This document shows positions 55,211 through 63,706 of a stretch of DNA of 64,000 bases, one piece after another; within the stretch, counting starts at the first letter, position 1; each line of letters starts with the position of its first letter. Source of the DNA: Clostridium sp. ZS2-4 (GTDB taxonomy: Bacteria; Bacillota; Clostridia; Clostridiales; Clostridiaceae). The stretch is taken from contig NZ_JAPPRQ010000011.1 of the NCBI RefSeq assembly GCF_026719745.1, forward strand, positions 124,001 through 188,000. The letters run 5' to 3'. The position numbers and the translations under genes were made by a program. The notes beneath the pieces are model-generated. The model was given only the letters and a program-made list of their open reading frames with translations, was not told the origin of the DNA and did not search any database.

Positions 55211-56233
55211 ATGAAAATAGCAATAAGAGCAGATGGTGGAAGTAAAATCGGTATGGGACATATTATGAGAACGTTGGTTTTAGTTGAGGAATTAGCTAAA
55301 ACCAACGAAGTTTTTTATGTGTGCAAGGTAAATAATTCTGTGCAGGATAAATATAAAGCTGGAATTGATAAAGTGAAAAATGCAGGATTTAATGTTAAAT
55401 TAATAAATGAAAACAATGTTATTGAAGAATTAAAAAATATCAAGGCAGATATGCTGATTACAGATAGTTATGATGTAAATGAAGTTTATTTTAATGAAAC
55501 TAAAAAAATATTTGAAATAACAGGATATATAGATGATATTAAATGTTTAGATTATTATAATGTGGACTTTATAATAAATCAGAATATAGGAGCTGAAGAA
55601 TGGTATTATAAGGTGAATGAGGATACCAAACTGTTTTTGGGTAGTCAATATACTATGTTAAGAGAAGAATTCAGAAATAGCCCTAATAAAATTATTAAAG
55701 AAGAAGTTTCGGATGTTATGATAACTATAGGTGGAGCAGATCCAAATGACATTACAAATAAAGTTTTGAATTATGTAAAAGATATAAAACTTAATTTTCA
55801 TGTTGTTGTTGGACCATCCTTTGATGAAGAACAAATCAAAGAGCTTAAAAAAATGGAAAAATCAAATGTAAGGTTATATTTTAATGTCAATATGGTGGAA
55901 ATAATGAATAAATGCGATATTGCTATATCTGCTTGTGGAAGTACAATATATGAACTGGCGGCTTGTGGTGTTCCTACACTTGGAATAATAATTGCAGACA
56001 ATCAAGAAAAAGCAGCATGTAAGATGGAGGAAAAAGGATTAATATACAATTTAGGATGGTGTACAAGTTTAACAAGGGATAGTATTATTTATAATTTAAC
56101 AAAACTATACCCTCTAAAGATAAGGGAACAGATGATTAGTAACCAGAGAATCATTAATAAAAATGGTGTTTTAGAGTTAAATAATTTGAAGATTAAAGAA
56201 AAATTGAATACAATCGATAATAAATATAGATAA
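55211..56233 (+). CDS. pseG: PseG-like UDP-sugar hydrolase
   Basis: A 340-residue GT-B-fold hydrolase that releases the altropyranose from UDP before the PseI step. It begins IAIRADGGSKIGMGHIMRTL, containing the catalytic His of the family, and later has VMITIGGADPNDIT near 180 and ISACGSTIYELAACGVP near 240. There is no fused acetyltransferase domain, so PseH is not supplied here. I chose ATG 55211, seven bases after GGGTG; the in-frame GTG 55202 overlaps that site. The last 40 bases contain a SigD-type promoter for the next gene. Confidence 0.9.
   Translation: MKIAIRADGGSKIGMGHIMRTLVLVEELAKTNEVFYVCKVNNSVQDKYKAGIDKVKNAGFNVKLINENNVIEELKNIKADMLITDSYDVNEVYFNETKKIFEITGYIDDIKCLDYYNVDFIINQNIGAEEWYYKVNEDTKLFLGSQYTMLREEFRNSPNKIIKEEVSDVMITIGGADPNDITNKVLNYVKDIKLNFHVVVGPSFDEEQIKELKKMEKSNVRLYFNVNMVEIMNKCDIAISACGSTIYELAACGVPTLGIIIADNQEKAACKMEEKGLIYNLGWCTSLTRDSIIYNLTKLYPLKIREQMISNQRIINKNGVLELNNLKIKEKLNTIDNKYR
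56194..56220 (+). promoter_or_regulatory. SigD/FliA-type promoter of the second flagellin, inside the pseG-like gene
   Basis: TAAAG at 56194 and ATCGATAA at 56213-56220 with a 15-base spacer. It lies in the last 14 codons of the pseG-like gene and 36 bases before the second flagellin ATG. Confidence 0.7.
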
Positions 56234-56255
56234 ATATAGATACGGAGTTGATAAT

Positions 56256-57155
56256 ATGAGATTAAATCACAATTTAGCTTCTCTCAACATATATAGAGAG
56301 CATATAAAGGTTTTTGACAATCAGAGTAAAGCTTTAGAAAGAATTTCATCAGGATATAAAATAAATAGTGCAAAGGATAATCCAAATGCCATGGCTAGCA
56401 GCGAAAGAATGAGAATGCAGATAAGAGGTCTGCAGATAGCTCAGAGAAATGCACAGGATGGTGTTAGTATGCTTCAGACAGCAGATGGTGGGCTTGACAG
56501 TGTAACTGGTATGCTTCAAAGAATAAGAGAACTTACTGTACAGGCTGGAAGTGGTAGTAATACTCCAAGTGATATGGAGAATATCCAGATGGAAATTAAT
56601 GAAATGATTGAAGGAATGGATTCCATTGTAGCTAATACTGAATTTAATGGAGTGTCTGTTCTGAATCCAGAGGAAAATCCATCAGTTAGTTATGACAATA
56701 ATCATCCGGCGAAAAAATTGATTATGACTATAGGTGCTAATGCAGGAGAAAAAGTAGAAATACCTCTTTATGATATATCAAGCAATAATTTAACTGATGG
56801 AACAAATTCATTGAGACAGCTTAATACTAATGTAAATCCAGGTGACGGAGTTGGAGGATTAGGTATTGATAAGGCTATAACAATAATAGATAAAGCTATG
56901 GAGACAATTTTGTCAATTAGAAGTAAATATGGAGCTTTAAGTAATAGATTTGAAAGTACCTACGATAAAGTGGCAGAGATTCATGATAGAATTACAGGTG
57001 CAGAAAGCAAAATAAGAGATGCAGATATAGCAGAGGAGATGATGGAATTTGCCAAAAATAATGTTTTGGTTGATTCAGGTCATGCAATGATGGTACAATC
57101 AAACAAATTTCCACAAGATATTTTAAGAATATTAGAAAATGTAAGATCTAGGTAA
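56256..57155 (+). CDS. Second, divergent flagellin
   Basis: A 299-residue flagellin paralogue of the main flagellin. The N-terminal MRLNHNLASLNIYREH, ERISSGYKINSAKDNP and MLQTADGGLDSV and the C-terminal SKIRDADIAEEMMEFAKNNVL are conserved. The central region (about 155-215) differs, and the end is ILRILENVRSR rather than QLLR, so it has an extra tail. It could be a minor filament subunit or form a special filament segment. ACGGAGTTG precedes the ATG. It is under a SigD-type promoter embedded in pseG, and its stop codon is inside its own terminator loop. Confidence 0.93.
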   Translation: MRLNHNLASLNIYREHIKVFDNQSKALERISSGYKINSAKDNPNAMASSERMRMQIRGLQIAQRNAQDGVSMLQTADGGLDSVTGMLQRIRELTVQAGSGSNTPSDMENIQMEINEMIEGMDSIVANTEFNGVSVLNPEENPSVSYDNNHPAKKLIMTIGANAGEKVEIPLYDISSNNLTDGTNSLRQLNTNVNPGDGVGGLGIDKAITIIDKAMETILSIRSKYGALSNRFESTYDKVAEIHDRITGAESKIRDADIAEEMMEFAKNNVLVDSGHAMMVQSNKFPQDILRILENVRSR

Positions 57156-57171
57156 AAACCTAGATTTTTTT
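57146..57171 (+). terminator. Intrinsic terminator overlapping the second flagellin stop codon
   Basis: ATCTAGG and CCTAGAT pair over seven bases around the loop TAAAAA, followed by six T. The TAA stop codon is the first three bases of the loop. Confidence 0.9.
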
Positions 57172-57215
57172 ATTTGCAATTAAAACGGTAGTTTTAATGT
57201 GAAATATAATTAAAC

Positions 57216-57243
57216 TAAAGTTTTTTTGTGAAGGCTACGATAA
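57216..57243 (+). promoter_or_regulatory. Isolated SigD/FliA-type promoter
   Basis: TAAAGTTT at 57216-57223 matches the -35 consensus exactly, and TACGATAA at 57236-57243 the -10, with a 16-base spacer. The nearest downstream gene, flgB, is 465 bases away and flgB operons are usually early genes. Confidence 0.6.
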
Positions 57244-57596
57244 AATTATAAATTACTAGTTTTTTTTGTGCTTTATAAAAGATGATTTGGAAGTTATTTA
57301 AGTAGTTTGTAGAAAATTTTAAATTATTAGTTAATTTCTTGAACTTTGTAAATTTATTAATTAACTTTTTAAAAATTGTAAAATTGTAGTTAAAACTCTG
57401 CTGAGATAATGCTGAGGAGATAGTTACTATGATTTTGAATCAACTTTAATGAAAATTTTAATTTTATCTAAAAATTAGCTTGAATCTGTTTTAAAATTTG
57501 TAAAATTATTATATACTATACTAGTAATGAAAAAATGAAAAAATAGTAATTATTATATGAACTTTAGAAAAAATTTAAAAAAAAAATAAATTTGTG

Positions 57597-57625
57597 TTAA
57601 AATTTGTTCATATTTATGGTAAAAT
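57597..57625 (+). promoter_or_regulatory. Possible vegetative promoter of the flgB operon
   Basis: TTAAAA at 57597-57602, a 17-base spacer, and TAAAAT at 57620-57625 preceded by TGG (extended -10). It lies 83 bases before the flgB GTG. Two AAATTTAAGT repeats start at the -10 and may be a regulator site. Confidence 0.4.
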
Positions 57626-57707
57626 TTAAGTAAATTTAAGTTATAAAATAGTCAAATTACCATAAATTAAATATTTATGTAATATATGATGGTTAGGAGT
57701 TGATAAT

Positions 57708-58112
57708 GTGAAAATAAATAGTACTTCTGTCAGTGCAAGAAATTATGATTTGTTAAAAAAATCTTTAGATGCCTCAGAGAAAAGAAAAGAAGTTATAGCA
57801 AATAACATTTCAAATGTAAATACTAAAGGATATAAAAGTCATCACGTAACTTTTGAAGAAACTTTGGAGGAAAGTAAAAAAGATATACACCTATTAAATA
57901 CAAATGAAAAGCATATAGGAAATGTGGAAAAATATGGTGAAATCAAGGTTGAAACAGATGAATCGGACAGTATGAGAATGGATGGAAATAATGTAGATAT
58001 AGATAATGAAATGGCTAATTTAGCTGCTAACTATCTTAAATATAATGCTTTAATTAGTCAGGTAAACAATAGAATTTCTATGACCAGAACAGTTATAACA
58101 GGGGGAAGATAA
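57708..58112 (+). CDS. flgB: Flagellar basal-body rod protein FlgB
   Basis: A 134-residue proximal rod protein. The [22 protein letters not shown] segment near 35 and the C-terminal helix ([23 protein letters not shown]) match FlgB. The start is GTG with TTAGGAG upstream. It opens the early operon flgB-flgC-fliE-fliF-fliG-fliH-fliI-fliJ, in the order typical of Gram-positive fla/che operons. Confidence 0.95.
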   Translation: MKINSTSVSARNYDLLKKSLDASEKRKEVIANNISNVNTKGYKSHHVTFEETLEESKKDIHLLNTNEKHIGNVEKYGEIKVETDESDSMRMDGNNVDIDNEMANLAANYLKYNALISQVNNRISMTRTVITGGR

Positions 58113-58113
58113 G

Positions 58114-58545
58114 ATGAGTGCTTTTAGTTCAATGAGAATAAGTGCCAGTGGTCTTTCAGCAGAGAGACTTAGAATGGATACTATTGCATCCAACATTGCA
58201 AATGTTTCAACCACCAGAGGAGAAAATGGACAGCCTTATAAAAGAAAGGTTGCAGTATTTGAAGAAAACTTGGAAAAAGAAATGAATAAAGCAACAAATA
58301 CATATAATGATAAGTTAAAAGGTGTAAAAGCTGTTGGGATTGAAGAGGATAATTCACCCTTAAGAAAGGTATATGACCCATCACATCCTGATGCAGATAA
58401 CGAGGGGTATGTTTTAATGCCAAATGTGAATGTTTTAAATGAGATGGCGGATATGATAGCTGCTTCACGTGCTTATGAAGCAAATGTAACGGCTATGAAT
58501 ACAGAAAAAGGAATGTTTATGAAAGCTTTGGAAATTGGCAGATAG
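58114..58545 (+). CDS. flgC: Flagellar basal-body rod protein FlgC
   Basis: A 143-residue proximal rod protein with [32 protein letters not shown] at the start and the C-terminal [24 protein letters not shown] helix. It begins one base after the flgB stop; GGGGGAAG lies inside flgB. Length and motifs match the family. Confidence 0.96.
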   Translation: MSAFSSMRISASGLSAERLRMDTIASNIANVSTTRGENGQPYKRKVAVFEENLEKEMNKATNTYNDKLKGVKAVGIEEDNSPLRKVYDPSHPDADNEGYVLMPNVNVLNEMADMIAASRAYEANVTAMNTEKGMFMKALEIGR

Positions 58546-58556
58546 GGGAGATATAA

Positions 58557-58862
58557 ATGAAGATAAATGAATTTATACCTAATACATCAATCTATAGTAT
58601 AGTAAATTCACCTGAAAAAGGGGTTAAAGAAGAAAAAAGCTCAGTAGGATTTGCTGAAGCCTTAAAGAATAAATTAAATGAAGTTAATGATAAACAGCTG
58701 GAATCTGAAAGCGTAACGGAACAGTTTATTAAAGGAGAAGATGTTCCTGTTCATGAAGTGATGATGAAGGCAGAAGAAGCAAAACTTTCTCTTCAACTTG
58801 CAGTGGAAATTAGAAACAAGCTTATGGAGGCTTATCAAGAATTGAACAGGACGCAGGTATAG
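58557..58862 (+). CDS. fliE: Hook-basal body protein FliE
   Basis: A 101-residue FliE, the adaptor between the MS ring and rod. The conserved half is the end: SVTEQFIKGEDVPVHEVMMKAEEAKLSLQLAVEIRNKLMEAYQELNRTQV. AGGGGAG precedes the ATG by six bases. It lies between flgC and fliF as expected. Confidence 0.95.
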   Translation: MKINEFIPNTSIYSIVNSPEKGVKEEKSSVGFAEALKNKLNEVNDKQLESESVTEQFIKGEDVPVHEVMMKAEEAKLSLQLAVEIRNKLMEAYQELNRTQV

Positions 58863-58879
58863 TGAGGAGTGCTAGATAA

Positions 58880-60445
58880 ATGAACAAAATAAAAGAGGGT
58901 ATAAATAATATACTTGAAAAAATAAAAGAACTGAGCAAAGGGAAGAAAATAGCTTTTGGAATACTTGCTATCGGTAGTGTTGCAGCTCTTATATTTTTAA
59001 TTGCTTATTTAAATACTACAAATTATGCAGTGTTATTTAAAGATATGGATTCTAACGATGCCCAAACAGTTCTGGCAAAATTAAATGAAAAGAAAATTCA
59101 ATATAAGGTTGAAAATAATGTAATAAAAGTACCTGAAGAAAATGTGGCAGAATTAAGAATGGAGATTGCTCCTACCTTGACAAGTGGAGCTAAGGGATAT
59201 GAAATTCTTGATGAGGGAAGCCAATGGGGAATGACAGATAAAGAAATGGACAGGAAATATCAAATTGCTCTTCAGGGTGAGCTTGAAAAAACTATCCAAT
59301 CTTTTCCTGAAGTTGAAAAAGCAGATGTGAAGCTGGTTATGCCGCAGGAAAGCAATTTTTTTAGAGAAGCTGAGTCAGCTCAAGCTTCTGTAACTCTTCA
59401 ATTTAAAACTGGAAAAAATATTAGCAAAGATCAAATAAAAGCGATAGTTTCTCTTGTAACAGGAAGTGTTAGAAATCTTACTAAAGAAAATGTTAAGGTT
59501 ATAGGAATAATAAATGGTACTACAAAAGTTTTGAGTGAAGATTTGTTTAAAGATCAAACAGCAGATATTTCAGAAGCTACAGATAAACAAAGAGAATATG
59601 AAAAAAATATAGAAAAAGAATATACACAGAAAATCTTGGCACTTCTATCTCCCAAATATGGTAAAGGTGTACAAGCTACTGTTGATGTAGAGGCTAACTT
59701 TGATGCAGCGGAAAAGACTTCTATTGCTTGGAATGAAAAACCAGTTGTCAGAAGTGAAAAAACTGTAAAGGATACAGATACCACTGGCTCTGAAAATACA
59801 AATAGAAGCCCTGTGGATGACAATATGTCTAATACATATACTAATGGACAAGGCGGAAATACAACTTCATCTCATGAGGAAAGTACAAAAAATTATGAGG
59901 TTGGAAAGGTAGAAGAAAAGGTAATATCAGCGCCGGGAAGTATAAAAAGAATTTCAGCTTCTGTTATTGTTAATGATGAAGAGCTAAGCGAAGAAGATAG
60001 AGCTAAAATAAAAAGTACTGTATCAGCAGCTATTGCTTATAATCAAACAAGAGGAGACATTATTAGTGTTGAAGGAATGAAGTTTAACAGCGGTATTACG
60101 GATCCAGCCCAGGAAGCAGATAAAAAAGCTGCTGAGGAGGAAGCAAATAGAAAGAAGATGCTTATGTATAAATATATTGGAGCAGGTGTAGCAGCTCTAG
60201 CAGTATTGATAATAATATTTGTTTCTCTTAAAAGGTATAAGAAGAAGAATCAGGAAGAGGAAACAGAAGGTATTGATGTTCTTATTGATGACAACATAGT
60301 TGCAAAAGAACCCCTTAAACCTATAACTTTTGAAGAGGAAAATGAGCATACTCATATAGAGAAAGAGATTAAAAAATATGCATCTGAAAAACCAGATCAA
60401 GTGGCTGACATTATTAAATCTTGGATGACAGAGGATGAGAGGTGA
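58880..60445 (+). CDS. fliF: Flagellar MS-ring protein FliF
   Basis: A 521-residue membrane protein forming the MS ring. The first membrane helix is at about residues 25-47 (AFGILAIGSVAALIFLIAYL) and the second at about 430-453 (GAGVAALAVLIIIFVSL). Between lie the ring-building domains (YAVLFKDMDSNDAQTVLAKL; VEKADVKLVMP; VKVIGIING). The C-terminal tail (EKEIKKYASEKPDQVADIIKSWM) is the FliG-binding helix. GTGAGGAG precedes the ATG. All parts look intact. Confidence 0.96.
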   Translation: MNKIKEGINNILEKIKELSKGKKIAFGILAIGSVAALIFLIAYLNTTNYAVLFKDMDSNDAQTVLAKLNEKKIQYKVENNVIKVPEENVAELRMEIAPTLTSGAKGYEILDEGSQWGMTDKEMDRKYQIALQGELEKTIQSFPEVEKADVKLVMPQESNFFREAESAQASVTLQFKTGKNISKDQIKAIVSLVTGSVRNLTKENVKVIGIINGTTKVLSEDLFKDQTADISEATDKQREYEKNIEKEYTQKILALLSPKYGKGVQATVDVEANFDAAEKTSIAWNEKPVVRSEKTVKDTDTTGSENTNRSPVDDNMSNTYTNGQGGNTTSSHEESTKNYEVGKVEEKVISAPGSIKRISASVIVNDEELSEEDRAKIKSTVSAAIAYNQTRGDIISVEGMKFNSGITDPAQEADKKAAEEEANRKKMLMYKYIGAGVAALAVLIIIFVSLKRYKKKNQEEETEGIDVLIDDNIVAKEPLKPITFEEENEHTHIEKEIKKYASEKPDQVADIIKSWMTEDER

Positions 60446-60451
60446 TAGGAT

Positions 60452-61465
60452 ATGGCTAAAGATAATAAATTAACAGGGGTTCAAAAGGCTGCCATTCTTT
60501 TCATAACGCTTGGACCTGAAGCTGCTTCAGGAATAATAAAGAAGTTGTCAGATGCTGAAATTCAAAAAATAACCTATGAAATAGCAAATATAACATCGGT
60601 AAAACAAAACCAAAGAACAGAAATACTCTCAGAATTTATTGAAATGAATAAGGCAAAGGACTATATATTGGAAGGCGGCTTCGAGTATGCTAGAAATCTT
60701 TTGGGAAAAGCTCTAGGAAGTCAGAGAGCTATGGAAATATTGGAAAAGGTTTCAGAGGCAACTCAACAATACAGACCTTTTGCAATAGCTAGAAAGGCTG
60801 ATGCACATCAATTATTAAATGTAATATCTAATGAGCATCCTCAGACAATTGCATTAATATTATGTTATCTTCAAGCAGATAAGTCTGCACAAATAGTTGC
60901 AGAACTTCCAGAAGATATTCAGACTGATGTTGCCTTTAGAGTAGCAACTATGGATAATACTTCTCCTATGGTTATAAAGGAAATAGAAAAAGTATTAAAC
61001 AGTAAATTATCTACAGTAGTTAGAACAGATATGACTACTTTAGGTGGAGTTGAAACTCTTGTTGATATACTGAATCAAGTTGACAGAACTACTGAAAAGA
61101 ATATTACAGAGGGATTGGAAAGAGAAGATCCGGAACTTGCAGAAAAAATCAAGCAATCCATGTTTGTATTCGAGGATATTATTACACTGGACGATGTATC
61201 AATACAAAGGGTTCTGCGAGAAGTGGAAACAAAAGATCTTGCTCTTGCATTGAAAGGATGTTCAGAAGAAGTTGCCAACTCTATTTTCAAAAATCAATCC
61301 AAGAGAGCTGCTGCTTCATTAAAAGAAGATATAGAATTCTTAGGACCTGTAAGACTTATGGATGTTGAAAAAGCTCAACAGAAAATTGTCAGCGTAATCA
61401 GAAGATTAGAAGATGCAGGTGAAATAATTATTTCAAGAGGTGGAGAAGATGCTATCATCGTATAA
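60452..61465 (+). CDS. fliG: Flagellar motor switch protein FliG
   Basis: A 337-residue rotor protein that meets the stator. The N-terminal FliF-binding domain (LTGVQKAAILFITLGPEAASGIIKKL), the middle EHPQTIALIL segment (the EHPQR-type FliM-binding motif, here EHPQT) and the C-terminal torque domain with charged residues (FEDIITLDDVSIQRVLREVETKDLALALKG) are present. It starts six bases after the fliF stop. Its end overlaps fliH by 17 bases. Confidence 0.96.
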   Translation: MAKDNKLTGVQKAAILFITLGPEAASGIIKKLSDAEIQKITYEIANITSVKQNQRTEILSEFIEMNKAKDYILEGGFEYARNLLGKALGSQRAMEILEKVSEATQQYRPFAIARKADAHQLLNVISNEHPQTIALILCYLQADKSAQIVAELPEDIQTDVAFRVATMDNTSPMVIKEIEKVLNSKLSTVVRTDMTTLGGVETLVDILNQVDRTTEKNITEGLEREDPELAEKIKQSMFVFEDIITLDDVSIQRVLREVETKDLALALKGCSEEVANSIFKNQSKRAAASLKEDIEFLGPVRLMDVEKAQQKIVSVIRRLEDAGEIIISRGGEDAIIV

Positions 61466-62213
61466 AGTTATAAAGAAAAACAGCGTGATTGATGATGGAG
61501 GAAAAGAAATAAATACATTGTATAATAATACTAAAAATAAAGAACTAGGTGAAAAAAATGCCAGAGATTTCATAGATAACTATGAAGTCTTGGCAAGAAC
61601 TATGGTGGAAAATGCCAGAAGACAGGGAGAGAAAATTCTTTCTAAAGCTTTTGATGAAGCTCAGCAAATAGAACAGGATGCTTACCAAAAAGGATATGAA
61701 AAAGGTATGCAGGAGGGCTATGAGGAGTCTTATCAAAAGGGGATAGAGGAGGCAAATTCCTATTATGACACAATGAAGAAGCAAGCACAAATGGAAGCAG
61801 ACATGACAGCTAAAAATGCTGATTCTTTACTGCTTCAAGCTAAAGATGAATACATAAGATATTTAGAAGAGAAAAAAGATGAAATTAAGGACCTGATATT
61901 ATCAATAAGTGAAAATATTCTTAAAAAAGAAATTAAAGATAAAGATGCAATTGGCAATATGATTTTAGATGCTATGGAAATGGCTGTAAAGTCTAAAACG
62001 ATTATAGTTAAATGTAGAAGTAGTTATGTTGAGGATGTTAAAGAAAAAATTAAAGAATGGAAAAACACAGCAGTTTATAGAGGCGAAGTTTTTGTTGCGG
62101 CTGATGATAATTTAGAAGAAGGCTGTGCTGTGATTCAAAGAGAAAATGGCAAGATTGTTGTAGATATTAATAATGCAATAGAAAAGGTTAGAGAAATGTT
62201 AATCACAGAATAA
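61449..62213 (+). CDS. fliH: Flagellar export regulator FliH
   Basis: A 254-residue protein that binds and restrains the export ATPase FliI. The middle is a long glutamate/glutamine-rich helix with glycine-spaced repeats (YQKGYEKGMQEGYEESYQKGIEEA, about residues 78-105), the FliH GxxxG-type segment. The C-terminal domain (about 150-254) resembles V-type ATPase E subunits. I chose ATG 61449 inside fliG, after GAGGTGG; GTG 61440 is also in frame. A heptamer array separates it from fliI. Confidence 0.92.
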   Translation: MLSSYKVIKKNSVIDDGGKEINTLYNNTKNKELGEKNARDFIDNYEVLARTMVENARRQGEKILSKAFDEAQQIEQDAYQKGYEKGMQEGYEESYQKGIEEANSYYDTMKKQAQMEADMTAKNADSLLLQAKDEYIRYLEEKKDEIKDLILSISENILKKEIKDKDAIGNMILDAMEMAVKSKTIIVKCRSSYVEDVKEKIKEWKNTAVYRGEVFVAADDNLEEGCAVIQRENGKIVVDINNAIEKVREMLITE

Positions 62214-62240
62214 ATACTAGAAATTAAGGAACAGATAGTA

Positions 62241-62348
62241 GGTGCTAGGTACTAGGTGCAAGGTACTAGTGAAGAATATTTTACTGGCTACTAGTCACTG
62301 GAAACTGGTTACTAGAAACTGGTCACTGGTTACTGGCTACTGGTTACT
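62241..62348 (+). repeat. 13-unit heptamer array between fliH and fliI
   Basis: Four units of GGTACTA/GGTGCTA type (62241-62268), a 10-base break, TTTTACT, and nine units of GGTTACT type (62286-62348) with scattered changes. All are in one orientation. It lies in the fliH-fliI gap of an otherwise tight operon and ends six bases before the fliI ribosome region. Confidence 0.9.
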
Positions 62349-62371
62349 AACTTAAAGGGGTTGGTGAAGTT

Positions 62372-63682
62372 TTGGGAATTTCACTGGATTTGCAAGGATT
62401 AAAAGAGAAAATTAGCGAATGTGATTTTAAATATATTGAAGGAATGGTAAAACAGGTTATTGGTCTTACTATTGAAGTAGAAGGAATTAGAGCCTTTGTT
62501 GGAGAGGTATGTACTATATATAATGAAAAAAATAAACCTATTATATGTGAGGTTGTAGGATTTAAAGAAGATAATGTAATATTAATGCCGCTTGGTGAGC
62601 TTAATGGTATTGCACCAGGATGCAGAGTTATTTCATCCAAAAAGCCTTTAAGTGTTAGATGCTCAGAAAAATTGTTTGGTAAAGTTCTTGATGGGCTTGG
62701 AAGGCCAATTGATGGTGAAGCTGTTAATGCAGGAGATGAATATCCGTTGGATACTGCTCCGCCTGATCCTCTGAAAAGAAGGAGAATTAAAGAACCTATA
62801 GCAACAGGTGTTAGAGCCATTGATGGATTTTTAACCTGTGGTGAAGGACAGAGAATTGGTATTTTCGCAGGTAGTGGTGTTGGTAAAAGTACTACTTTAG
62901 GTATGATAGCCAGAGAAGCAAAAGCAGATGTAAATGTTATAGCACTTATAGGTGAAAGAGGAAGAGAGGTTTTGGATTTCCTTGAAAAAGATTTGGGAGA
63001 AGAAGGTTTGAAAAAATCCATAATTGTTTGTGCAACTTCCGATCAGCCAGCCTTAGTGAGACTTAAAGGAAGCTTTACGGCTACTGCTATTGCTGAATAT
63101 TTTAGAGACAAGGGCAAAAAAGTTATTCTTATGATGGATTCTGTAACAAGATTTGCAATGGCACAGAGAGAAATTGGACTTGCAATAGGTGAACCGCCAG
63201 CAACTAAGGGGTATACACCTTCCGTATTTGCAATGCTTCCAAGACTTATGGAGAGGTCGGGTATGTCTGATAAGGGATCTATTACAGCCTTCTATACAGT
63301 TCTTGTTGATGGAGATGATTTTAATGAACCGATAGCAGATGCAGTAAGAGGTATTTTGGATGGGCATATAGTATTATCCAGAAATCTGGCTGCTAAAAAT
63401 CATTATCCTGCCATAGATATTTTAAGTAGTGTAAGCAGACTTATGTCAGAAATTGCTAAAGATGATCATAAGAAAGCAGCATCTTTTGCCAGAGATTTAT
63501 TGGCTACTTACAATAACTCAGAGGATTTAATAAATATAGGTGCCTATGTAAAGGGAAGCAATAAAAAAGTTGATATGGCTGTTCAATATATTGATACTAT
63601 TAATGCTTATTTGAGGCAAGGAATAAAAGAACATTCTGATTTTCAGATTAGTATTGAAAATTTAAAGAATATGTTTAGATAG
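62372..63682 (+). CDS. fliI: Flagellar export ATPase FliI
   Basis: A 436-residue ATPase that drives type III flagellar export. Walker A is GSGVGKST (about 165), followed by LIGERGREV (about 193), Walker B VILMMDSVTRFA (about 250), and GEPPATKGYTPSVFA (about 272). The start is TTG; AAAGGGG at 62354-62360 lies 11 bases upstream and GGTG at 62363-62366 five bases upstream. No in-frame ATG or GTG gives a better start. Because the heptamer array lies just before the ribosome site, array length could affect its translation; inference. Confidence 0.95.
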   Translation: MGISLDLQGLKEKISECDFKYIEGMVKQVIGLTIEVEGIRAFVGEVCTIYNEKNKPIICEVVGFKEDNVILMPLGELNGIAPGCRVISSKKPLSVRCSEKLFGKVLDGLGRPIDGEAVNAGDEYPLDTAPPDPLKRRRIKEPIATGVRAIDGFLTCGEGQRIGIFAGSGVGKSTTLGMIAREAKADVNVIALIGERGREVLDFLEKDLGEEGLKKSIIVCATSDQPALVRLKGSFTATAIAEYFRDKGKKVILMMDSVTRFAMAQREIGLAIGEPPATKGYTPSVFAMLPRLMERSGMSDKGSITAFYTVLVDGDDFNEPIADAVRGILDGHIVLSRNLAAKNHYPAIDILSSVSRLMSEIAKDDHKKAASFARDLLATYNNSEDLINIGAYVKGSNKKVDMAVQYIDTINAYLRQGIKEHSDFQISIENLKNMFR

Positions 63683-63706
63683 ATTATTTAGAATTGAGGA
63701 GCAAAT

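Larger units (their letters stand above)
57172..57707. other. 536-base gene-free AT-rich gap before flgB
   Basis: No gene is recognisable on either strand. It holds an isolated SigD-type promoter (57216-57243), two GCTGAG direct repeats 11 bases apart (57400 and 57411), a 10-base direct repeat AAATTTAAGT at 57622-57641, and a likely vegetative promoter (57597-57625). A long untranslated leader or a small RNA could lie here. Confidence 0.7.

Noticed and set aside
57172-57707. Riboswitch (for example cyclic di-GMP type) before flgB
   Set aside because: I could not find the conserved core of any known class in this AT-rich gap.
62347-63021. Long minus-strand open frame opposite fliI
   Set aside because: It is a shadow of fliI, which has intact Walker motifs; the antisense product has no family features or ribosome site.
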